From contig JAKSZT010054334.1 in the NCBI GenBank assembly GCA_026826555.1, positions 31,027,072-31,091,071 of the forward strand: DNA of 64,000 nucleotides, given 5' to 3'. The position numbers and the translations under genes were made by a program. Shown here one piece after another: positions 55,340-64,000 of this stretch (its first letter is position 1; every line of letters starts with the position of its first letter). The DNA comes from Tolypeutes matacus (taxonomy: Eukaryota > Chordata > Mammalia > Cingulata > Chlamyphoridae). The notes below the pieces were generated by a model that did not search any database, had not been told where the DNA came from, and saw only the letters and a list, made by a program, of their open reading frames with translations.

Positions 55340-55780
55340 AAGTTAAGATTTAGGTTTTACTGTGAGTAACAGACCTCCCTTCCATGCCAAAGAAAGACAC
55401 TTAAATAAGATAGGAGCTTATTTTCCTTTCACACAAAAGGCTGGCAATAAGGGATCTTGAGGTGATGTGGTGTTTCTGCTCCCCAAAGTCCTCAGGGATC
55501 CATTCTATTTCCAATTTACTTATCTGTCATTCTTAGGAAGTCATCCAAGATGGTGGAACCTCCTTCCAAACAGGAATGAAGGCAAAGGTGAAGAATTAGC
55601 AAAGGATGTTCACCTGTTTTTTGGGGAAGGTTCCAGAAGGTGCTCCACAAAGCTTGTCCTTACAGATGAGCCAGAACTTAAATGCATGGCTATGCCTAGC
55701 TGAAAGGAAGCTAGAAAATTAGTCTTTATAATGGCAGCCATGTACCCAGCTAAAATTCTATAATTATGGAATAAGGCAAG
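55340..55780 (+). mobile_element. Diverged medium-reiteration repeat, copy 1
   Basis: Shares its layout with 58,340-58,800: an opening on '(g/c)aa(g/a)taacagacc' or 'caactgcaaataat' text, then 'aaggtatcttctttcacata'/'gagcttattttcctttcaca', then 'aagatggtgg' or 'aagatggcta', then a second half. The family is not assigned. Confidence 0.4.
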
Positions 55781-56154
55781 AACATGTATGGGGAAAAATG
55801 AGTAGTCTGTTACATGTTTTTTCCTTTATTCCTTAATTTGTTTGCCTGGTTTCTTTTGCTTCTTCCTCTCCTTCATTCCTTCCCCAAACATTTAATGTCT
55901 AGTGTATATACAAGGAACTGTATTGAATATTTTATAACCCCAATATTTTATTCTTCATTGCCATCATTCATGTGGAGAACAAAACTACTTTACTATATTT
56001 TGAAAAAATTTCATGAAGGAAGTATAGGTTGGATGCAGAAGTTATATTTGTTGTATGAAAACACAATTTTCTATTTGACAGATAAGGAACAAACCCAAGA
56101 AAACTGGGTCAAAGATTTAGGTTCTGATTCTACTTCTGCAACTTACTAAGCAGT
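55781..56154. other. Unassigned sequence
   Basis: No recognised family. A 111-codon plus frame (55,814-56,149) begins hydrophobic but has no other feature. Confidence 0.4.
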
Positions 56155-56820
56155 CACAGACATTCAATATTTATTCATTTACCAAATGTGTCAAGCACTC
56201 TGTCAGTATTAGGAATCCAACAATAAACAGACATAATCCCTACCCTTACTGAGATTGAAGTCTAGTTGAGTAGTCAGGCAATTAAACTAGCAATTAGAGA
56301 GAGTATGTATACAAGAATGTGGTAGGTTAGGAAGCCCTGTGTTTTTCTCACTAAACTACAACATATCTAAAATAAAACAAAACATTTCTTTTATTTATTT
56401 AGATGCCTCTCAGTATAGCAAATATTTTCACATATATCAGGCTAGTGAAAAGAAAAATCAGCAAAGGCAAATCATGACTCCAGTCACAGAGGGAGAAATA
56501 GTTTGGAGGGAAAGAAAGATCAATTGGATTGAAATCTAGGCTCTATTGAACAGAATAGGGGAAGATAAATTTGGAGAGGAGGAAATCAAACCATGAAGAG
56601 CCTTTAATGGGAGAGTAAGGTGTTTGGACTTAGGCAACAGGGAGCCTTTTCAAGGTTACTCTAAAAGAATGGTTTATGGCCACTGTACTTAAGAATCAGT
56701 TGGAGAGGGAGGAGCCTGGACACATTTAAATTAAGGGTCTGGAATGCGGACAAAATTAAGGGAAGTGATAGATTTGAAAACTCTTAGGAAGGAATGTTAG
56801 GGCTAAAGGGTAGCTGTGGA
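56155..56820 (-). mobile_element. Antisense L2 fragments
   Basis: 56,160-56,330 is an antisense L2 tail ('tatttattcatttaccaaat', 'gtcaagcactctgtcag', 'aatccctacccttactgaga'). 56,570-56,730 continues inward ('ccatgaagagcctttaatgg', 'ttggacttaggcaacaggga'). The middle part is too worn to read. Confidence 0.6.
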
Positions 56821-56910
56821 TCTATGCAGTGAGAGCATCTGCTATTCTCTAGCGTGACATCTGGTACATTCCATAGAGAGGGGAATGTGTATGTCCTCTA
56901 TGAGGACTTT

Positions 56911-57079
56911 TTTTTTTTTTTTTATTAGAGAAGCTGTAGATTTACATAAAAGTCATGCATAAAGTAATAAAAACAGAGTTCCCATATACCACCTTATTTT
57001 TTGTGTTTGTTTACATTTTTTAATTAGAGAAGTTAAGGTTTACAGAAAAATCACATATTAAATAGAGAGTTCCTATCAG
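56911..57079 (-). mobile_element. Short L1 3'-end retroposon
   Basis: A T17 left edge, then 'tattagagaagctgtagatt' and 'cagagttcccatataccacc'. A perfect 10-bp duplication TGAGGACTTT (56,901-56,910 and 57,080-57,089) flanks it. The tail motif occurs twice ('ttagagaag(c/t)t' at 56,925 and 57,023), a partial internal duplication. Confidence 0.85.
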
Positions 57080-57137
57080 TGAGGACTTTCCAGCAGTCAT
57101 GCTCTCCTCTTCAGCTGTGGGTAAGCTTGGCTATGAG

Positions 57138-57325
57138 CAGGGGTTCTTAACCTTTTTTCTTCCACCAATCCCTTTGCCAGTGAAAACCATGGGCCCCTTA
57201 CTAAATCTACACTATTCTATGTATTATTTAATAAATGTATCACACCCACACCAACATGTCCCCACAAGAATAACGTTTTTTTGAATTTCAATTCGAGCTC
57301 ATGGACCCCTTGTTAAGAACCCCTG
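57138..57325 (+). mobile_element. Small hAT-like MITE with inverted ends
   Basis: Left 'caggggttcttaacc' and right 'gttaagaacccctg' are perfect inverted termini over 14 bases. The interior is the reverse of 41,186-41,401. Confidence 0.85.
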
Positions 57326-58339
57326 CTACAGAGAAAAAAGTTAAGTGATCCAAAAAAGGGAACCTGCACCATCCTCGGTTTACAGGAAAAATGAGAAGCT
57401 TGTATGGTTTATCCTGGGATCTGATCATGAAAATGTGATGTTCTGCTCATTTATCATCAGGACGTTTTATCTAGGGAAGCCCTGACACAGGTGTGCTTAT
57501 ACTTAGACTTATTGTTCCAGTAGTAAGTTACTAAGTGGCCTAGACAACATTCTCTTGAATATAGTAAGTCTTTTTTTTTTTTTTTTTTGAATGCCAATGT
57601 TCATGACAGACTCACCTGTAACTTGGAAAATGTAGTTTCTTTTTCCATTGCCAAGGGGATGAACAACTGGTTTGAGTGTTTTACACAAAGATGGGAAAAA
57701 AAAAAAAAAAGGCCCAATTCAGAATCAACTGAAAGGATGGTCAGTCCTTGTGGAGAAAAACATCATGCCAATTTATTTTGAGGATTGAATTGTACCTCCT
57801 CTGTACCTCCCCAATCTCAATAAATGAAGAGATTATCAAATTTTAAAGTGAGCTTTAGAAATCTTAATTTCAGGATTAATTACTATCTAGATAGCCATTT
57901 ACATAGTGACTGGGGTAGCTGGAGAGGAGGAGAAAGGTAGGTAGAAGAACTATGGCTCAGAAAGAAAGATTAATTTGATCCACTTTGGTGAAACTCTGAT
58001 TTGAAGGCAGAGCTGGTAAGAATCAGTTAGAAGATGCTTAAAATAGGAGCAGTCAGGTGAGGGGTAGGCCCTAGTAAATAGAATGGCCTGGGGAAAGGAA
58101 ACTTGTTATAAATAGCTTAAAGGAGTTGGGGCAAGAACATAACAGCCAAAGCTATGTTTGTGTGTGGTTGTGCAGAGAGAGTTTTATCAGATAAAATGAT
58201 TGGAAAATACCTTCCCCTGTAGATGTGCTTTATTCAGTTTTTGTTCCCATATCTGTTTTCTAAATGTGAAACATTGATGAAGTATCTAAATGTAAAAAAA
58301 AATTATTGTTTTGGTCAGTATTCATGAAATGGAAATCTA
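57326..58339. other. Unassigned sequence
   Basis: T run at 57,571-57,588 and A run at 57,696-57,711; otherwise no recognised repeat or gene. Confidence 0.4.
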
Positions 58340-58800
58340 CCCTTGAAATCATCTGTCCTCTGTCCCAGTTATGAATTGGGTTCAACTGCAAATAATAAAG
58401 ATTAAAAAAAAACAGTGGGTTCAACACAAAAAGGTATCTTCTTTCACATAAAAGAATTCTCGGGTAGGCAGCTTCATGAAACTCCTAGAAACCCAGACTC
58501 CTTTTGGCACCACCATCTTCAGAGTATAGTTTCCATCTTCAAGTTTACCTCATGGTCCAAGATGGCTACTGGAGTATTAAACATCACCTTCACATTCCAG
58601 GCATGAGAAAATAATAGGACAATCTGCATCATTTTCCTTTAAATATACTTCCTGGAGGTCACCTACAACACTTCCACTTTAATCTTATTGGTTAGAACTT
58701 AGTCATATGACTGCACTTAGGGGCATCTACTTTGTTCTGGGAGGTAATCTGCATGACTTTAAAAGAATCAGAATTTTTTTTTTCCTACTAAAAAGGGGGC
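58340..58800 (+). mobile_element. Diverged medium-reiteration repeat, copy 2
   Basis: Related in layout to 55,340-55,780 (see there); contains 'tggtccaagatggctactgg' and 'ttattggttagaacttagtc'. The family is not assigned. Confidence 0.4.
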
Positions 58801-59595
58801 CCCTAACTCTGTAGTTAAGAAAGAAGGAAGGACTAAACATTGGAAGGCAGCCAGTAGTTTCTGCCCCATCGTGAAAATGCCTATTTAAGGGAAATATGTC
58901 TATAATACCATGGCTGGCAAAGCAGCATAGAGAGTAAGGGATTTTGTGACAGGTAAATGTTATGAGAGGAAAATTTAAGGATCAAGAAAGAAAAGAGGAT
59001 ATAGCGGTTCTGGAGGTTGAGGGTCAGAATATTTTCAAATTGACCCATCTAGGAACTTCCTCATTTGTAAGGTCTACAATGGAGTAATGGCAATGTGAGG
59101 ATTTCCTGCCAAGGTGGATGGGTAGGGTGTAGCCATGTTGCACACTTCCAGGGAACACTGTTCACCCAGAATATATGGGTGGTGCCCCTGAAATCATGCA
59201 ACACAGCAGCAGCCCTGACTGCTGTCATTTGGGGTTTTCTGACACTGAGACCTGACCCTATTCTTTAATGAAGGACTCTTAGCAGAAGCAGGCAACTCAA
59301 AGTGATCATCTAGTGCATTGCGTCCCCCCTTTCTTCAGCACGGACCTTACAAGAATAAGAAAGAGGGGCAAGAGGAAGGGAAGAGAATGGAATGTAAACC
59401 AGGCTTCTGTTTTAAGAGTCTGCAAGGTTAGAGGTCTATATTTAATTAGCTTCATACAACTTAGGGAAGAAATTAGAAATCCTAGATAGTAGCTCTAAGT
59501 TTTCATCAGCAACTTGGACTTTCTACTTGGAACTAATATAATAGGTTATTTCCATCTTAAATGGAGGTGTTTTTAGAGGCTTAGAAAGAGCAAGT
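58801..59595. other. Unassigned sequence
   Basis: No gene or repeat recognised. Confidence 0.4.
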
Positions 59596-59752
59596 ATAAG
59601 GAGAAGCGACAGTGTGATGTAGTGGGAAAAAGCCCATTGAACTTGGAATAATATAACATGGATTTTAATTCCAACTTTGTCACTTGCTAGCTGGATCATC
59701 TTAGTCAAACGATGTAATGTTTCTGAATTTCAATGTCCTTATCTATAATTAT
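59596..59752 (+). mobile_element. MIR SINE
   Basis: Sense MIR: 'gtgtgatgtagtgggaaaaa', 'gtcacttgctagctggatca', 'aatgtccttatctataatta'. The 5' part is well preserved. Its end coincides with the start of the first duplicated block. Confidence 0.85.
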
Positions 59753-59842
59753 AAATGTTCTCTGTGTTCCAAAAATAATACTTCCCTTTCCCTCTCCTTC
59801 CCTCTCTTCCCTTCCTCTGACTTATCAATGACTTCATGTCCC
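59753..59842 (+). repeat. Direct repeat, copy 1 (90 bp)
   Basis: Pyrimidine-rich block, almost identical to 60,231-60,321: five or so substitutions plus one base inserted. Confidence 0.95.
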
Positions 59843-60230
59843 ATAGTTGTAAAGAATAATGGAATTAGTGTATAATTTACACTGAGGCAGCCAGTATAAT
59901 AGGAAAACTAAAGGGCAACTATAAAAATCTGAGATTTGTGATAAACGGGATAAGCTGCCTTGCCAATATCCTCTGTCCCTTACTAGCTAACCTTCCAGCA
60001 CGTGTGCCTGCTGAAGCCCCAACTTTGCCATCCCCACTCCTACATCTGTGTGCTGGACAGAGCTGGAGGAAAAAGCCAAACAACCATGAATCCTGTTGCC
60101 ACAAAATTTTTCATGGTTACCAACCTCAATTCGGTCTTCAATATGCTTATTGATTCTTCAATACTGCTTACTGATTCTTCAATACTGATGTTTTGCTCTT
60201 TCTCCGGTTCTTCACAGAATCTTTAAAACA

Positions 60231-60321
60231 AAATGTTCTCTGTGCTCCGAAAATAACACTTCCCTTTCCCTCTCCTTCCCTGTCTTCCCTTCCTCTGACT
60301 TATCAAGTGACTTCATGTCCC
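60231..60321 (+). repeat. Direct repeat, copy 2 (91 bp)
   Basis: Second copy of the 59,753 block, 388 bp downstream. Just before it, 'ttgattcttcaatactg' is also tandemly repeated (about 60,148-60,188). Confidence 0.95.
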
Positions 60322-60649
60322 TTTTCACAGATAAACTAGATGCCATCTTCCTTCTCATCCAGCACTCAACATGCAGACTTAGTTTTCTTCATATCCATCC
60401 TTTCCTCCTTCCTATTTGTTAATGGGAGGGGTGGCCATCACCCAATAACCAGTACCTCTTCATTTGCTCTGGGGTTCAATCTCTTTCTGCCTTCTCGGGG
60501 TTCTTACTTCATTGATCATCCCATGTGTTTTGTACTTTTAAGCTTTTTCTTCATACTACCGCTTTCCTGTAAGCATTCAAACATGTTTTATTCTCTCCCA
60601 TCTTAAAAAAAAAAAAAAAACTCCCTTGACCAAAGTTTCTTTTCCATTT

Positions 60650-61240
60650 ACTGTGTCCTCACTCTACTCCAATTCATTGGCCAAAGTCAGCTCTTTGTCT
60701 AGACCCAGTGTCAAGAGGATGGAAAAGTACACTCCTCCTCCAGGAAAGTTCACACCATAGGCTAATTTAAAATATAATCTACCACATCCTTTTTATTATC
60801 AGACTTTCTTAAAGGGTTGTCTGCACTCAGGATCATTGCTAGACTCTTTTTTTCTTTTAAGTCTATCTCCTGACATTGGCTTCTGCTTCCACCACTACAG
60901 TAAAATGTCTCTTGCCAAGGCCACCAAACTATTTTCTTGTTCCAAAACCCAAAGACATTTTTCAGTCCATATAATACTTGGCTTTTGCCAGGATTTTAAA
61001 ATGTAGACCACTGCCTCCCATAAATTCTATTTCCTCAGCTTCCATGACCTGACTCTCTCGATTTTCCTCCTACCTTTCTGATTGTTTATTCTCACTCTTC
61101 CTTTTGGTTTTTCTTGTCAACTCCTTAAATGTTGGTGTGTTCTGTCTTATCCCCATCCTCTTTTCACTTCACACATCCCTGAATGATCTCATCTATTTGC
61201 AGCTCTCTAATCATGCTCTCTATATTTGTAGCAAGGTCAA
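60650..61240 (+). mobile_element. L2 LINE, ORF2 end and 3' UTR
   Basis: 'ctcttgccaaggccaccaaa', 'tttcctcctacctttctgat', 'aaatgttggtgtgttctgtc' and 'ctgaatgatctcatctattt' follow L2 in sense order. No frame survives. Confidence 0.7.
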
Positions 61241-62095
61241 AACTTTGATGTGAAAAAGTGTAGCTTTCCTTATTTTTTAATAATTGATACAATTTTGCTC
61301 AACCCCCTTCCCTCCATTCCTGCTATTGGTGGAAAAAATTAAGCTAACTAAACTAACTTATTCTCTTCCAGTGCTAGTGTCTCTTTCAGGTAAATATTAA
61401 GTTAACTCAATTTTACTTTTAATGTGGTCCTGTCTCTCTCAAGGAAACTTCCTGAGAGGCAGTCTGAATGTAGGGTACGTTTGTAAGTCTTTTCATGTTG
61501 ATGAAAACATGCTCATATAACTGATTTATTGAACAAGCGCGATTTGGTAGGGTGGAAGCCAAAAGCAACTTTACTTTATCCTTTCTCACCACTACCCCAT
61601 TAAGATCTACTCTCTCTTCTTGTCAGTCTCCACCCCTTGAAAAAATTTAGGGCGAGACTTGAGATTTTTCTGCTTGCAGTTAAATAATAAAAAGCCTAGT
61701 GCCATATAATAATCATGTAATGCCAAATTCTAATCCAATTTAAAGTTTCTCTCCACCCCACACAATGCCTGCTTGGAATCTTCCAGTGGAAGGAGTGAGT
61801 AGTTTCTTCCCTTTTTTCACTTTCTTTGAAAAGAGGTATGAAAAAAAATTGATTTTTTTCTCTTATTGATGGTTTCTGGCTCTGAGAGATAGGAAAAGTT
61901 GACTCTTTCTCTAACAGAACTCTTCTGTGTACTTTTTAGAGACCTCCCCATGGTGCCTTTCCCTTGGCTTTGGGCTTTTCTCCTCTAGCAGCCACGTATG
62001 ACTCATTTTCCCCTACTCCCACCACCCTGTGTTTCCTGTGATCTGCTCCACTGTGTTATTCCTCCAGGGTTCTCTTCAGAGAATTTCTCTCAAGG
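61241..62095. other. Unassigned sequence
   Basis: No gene or repeat recognised. The last five bases CAAGG are a target duplication. Confidence 0.4.
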
Positions 62096-62568
62096 TGTCT
62101 TAGTTTGCCAGAGCTGCTATGACAAAATACCACACAGTGGGTTGGCTTAAACAACAAGCTTTTATTGTCTCATGGTTTTGAAGGCTAGAAGTCCAAGGTG
62201 AAGGTGTTGGCAAGGCCATGCTTTCTCTCTGAAGTCTGTAGTGTTCTGGTACCTGCTTGCTGGCATCCTTGGATTCCTAGGCTTGCCTCTCTGCCTCTCC
62301 CCACATGGCCATCTCTCTCTGCTTATGTCTGTTCCTCTGGTTTCTGCTGACTTTCAGCTTTGTCCCATGACTTTTACTGGCTGTTTCTGAATTTCCTTTC
62401 TTTATAAAGCCCAGTTAGGTTTGGCCCCACCTAAATAGGATCCTTGAAGTTCCTGTTCACAAATGATCCATACCCTGACTCACCACAACGTATTCAAAGA
62501 TACTATTTATAAATAACTTCAAAAGACTTGAACCTGTCTTTCGTGGGGAATGTGATTCAATCCCAACA
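62096..62568 (-). mobile_element. Solo LTR, MLT1-like (MaLR)
   Basis: 473 bp, from 'tgtcttagtttgccagagct' to 'caatcccaaca'. A perfect 5-bp duplication CAAGG (62,091-62,095 and 62,569-62,573) fixes both ends. Confidence 0.95.
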
Positions 62569-62573
62569 CAAGG

Positions 62574-63262
62574 TGATCTTACTTGAATCCCTCCTGTGAG
62601 GTCTACCTCTGGCTATAGAGAATTCACATGGCATTTGCACTACCAAATTCTGGAAGAGCATCCTTCCCAACACTGCCCTGCCTCTTTTCTCTGTTGCAGT
62701 TGGAGCCACAATTCCTTACTTGTTCAGGTGAGGAAAATCCTCTACTCTCCTTCCTTGGGGGTGAGTAGAGACATGCCCATGACACTGACAACTCTCTCCC
62801 AAGACAACCTCACCTCTCAGTCTCTTTGCTTTCTCTTACACAGCCTGACAGTTGTTCATGGGCTAATACTGAGGGAACTGTTCACAACCTTTAAGGGCAC
62901 TGATCTTCAAACTCTTTGGCTTATAGACCCCTAAGCTTATTTGTAAACCTGTGCATCCTTTACACATTTTTATTTTGATAGTTAAATGTTTTAAAATCAT
63001 AGATCTAAATAGTTGCAAAGGGTATATTCTAACTTATTATAAATATCAATATTTTAAAATAAAACTGCTACATTATTCTTGTAAATGTACCTAATGGAAT
63101 TTAAATACCATCGTGATCTGATATCTACTACCATCTTTTAAATAAACCACAACCACCCATTACCAGCTCCACAACAAATTGGATAACTTTTTTTAACAGC
63201 CTGAAAATCTGCATGGTTTTCCTTTTCTCTCTTAAACATTATTTCCATTTCACTTCATCCAC
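62574..63262. other. Unassigned sequence
   Basis: A 112-codon plus frame at 62,596-62,934 has no recognisable feature. 62,885-62,960 may be a worn hAT-type end ('aaactctttggcttatagac'). Confidence 0.4.
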
Positions 63263-63272
63263 ATAACTTTTT

Positions 63273-63760
63273 CTCATGCAATATATATGAAAGCTGTAAG
63301 CCCTTTTATTCTATGACACATTTTTCTTCAATAAAAATACATATTTACCACCATACAATATCAAAACATTTCCATCATTCCAAATAGAAAACCTGTACAG
63401 TTTAAGCCTTAACTTCAACGATAGTAGCATAACATTGTGAATGTACAACATTGTGAATATAATTAACGGCACTGACATATATATCTGAATGTGATTAAAA
63501 GGGGGAATGTTAGATTGTATATATGATATCAGAATAAAATAAAATTAAATAAAAAACTCTGTGGAACTACACTACACAAACAGTGAACCCTAAGTTAAAC
63601 CATGGACTATAGTTAATACAATTATAAAAATGTGCTATCATCAATTGTAACAAATGTTCCACACCAATGCAAAGTGTTAATAATAGGTGGTACATGGGAA
63701 TCCTGTATTTTATGCATGATTCTTCTGTAAACCCTCAACTTTTCTATTAAAGAAAAAATA
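63273..63760 (+). mobile_element. L1 3'-end retroposon (xenarthran type), sense
   Basis: 'aacattgtgaatataattaa', 'gaaccctaagttaaaccatg', 'gactatagttaatacaatta', 'tgtaacaaatgttccacacc', then an A-rich end. The 10-bp ATAACTTTTT at 63,263-63,272 and 63,761-63,770 is the probable target duplication. It is the sense counterpart of the tail at 2,871-3,144. Confidence 0.75.
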
Positions 63761-63770
63761 ATAACTTTTT

Positions 63771-64000
63771 AAATTTCCTGTGACACAAGGTACTAAGTAT
63801 TTAGAAAGTTTCTTAGGAAGTGTGTTATCATAACAATAATTAGTACTCACTTGATCAAAGCAGAAAAACATTTAAAATTTTGATAAATACTTCCTAACCA
63901 TAGAAGTAAAATTTTATCAGAAGTGTGTCTTTGAAAGAGAGAAAGGGGAAGCTCCTCCTCTCCTTTTATTCCTCCTCCTTCAATTTTGAAGATAAGTTAG
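63771..64000. other. Unassigned sequence at the window edge
   Basis: No feature recognised; purine- and pyrimidine-rich runs near 63,940-63,980. Confidence 0.4.

Noticed and set aside
57130..57333. 8-bp hAT target duplication around the MITE
   Set aside because: Flanks 'gctatgag' and 'ctacagag' match only with a gap; not clear enough.

Overview
The window looks like intergenic or intronic DNA from a xenarthran mammal, most likely an armadillo (Dasypus-like). The main clue is a tRNA-derived SINE with an (AATA)n/A tail, present as two complete copies and one end fragment, whose body matches the armadillo DAS family as I know it. Around it lie old pan-mammalian repeats (L2, MIR, MER5A, MLT1-like LTRs, old L1) and L1-tail sequences of a xenarthran type. 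This reading rests on recall of repeat families, not on a database search. I find no functional protein-coding gene, tRNA, rRNA or CRISPR array. The open reading frames are short (149 codons at most) and none reads as a cellular protein; the recognisable peptides are decayed retroelement pieces.

Layout. 1-12.2 kb: L2 fragments, a solo ERV LTR inserted in an L2 tail, one L1-tail retroposon, and four MaLR-like solo LTRs, two with perfect 5-bp target duplications. 12.3-31.6 kb: one old minus-strand L1 broken into five pieces by later insertions. The largest break (13.86-27.25 kb) is an old ERV, itself split by a younger minus-strand class I (gammaretrovirus-like) provirus at 19,100-25,492. That provirus has two LTRs, a 4-bp CTAG target duplication, a primer-binding-site candidate, a polypurine tract and decayed gag and env pieces. 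SINEs, further LTRs and a probable processed pseudogene lie inside the stack. 31.6-39 kb: L2, MER5A, and a triple nest (LTR in LTR in MER5A), an AAAC microsatellite, a palindromic MITE, another LTR, a MIR. 39-48 kb: the least repetitive part, with a small GC-rich patch near 41.6-41.8 kb carrying a perfect CTCF-core match. 48-64 kb: L1 and L2 fragments, MIRs, LTRs, MITEs, a 90-bp direct duplication and an L1 tail.

No genes work together here. What the window records is an order of transposition events, readable from target-site duplications and interruptions: old L1 and L2, then the outer ERV, then the CTAG provirus, then the SINE inside its 3' LTR. I saw no sign of an undescribed gene system.
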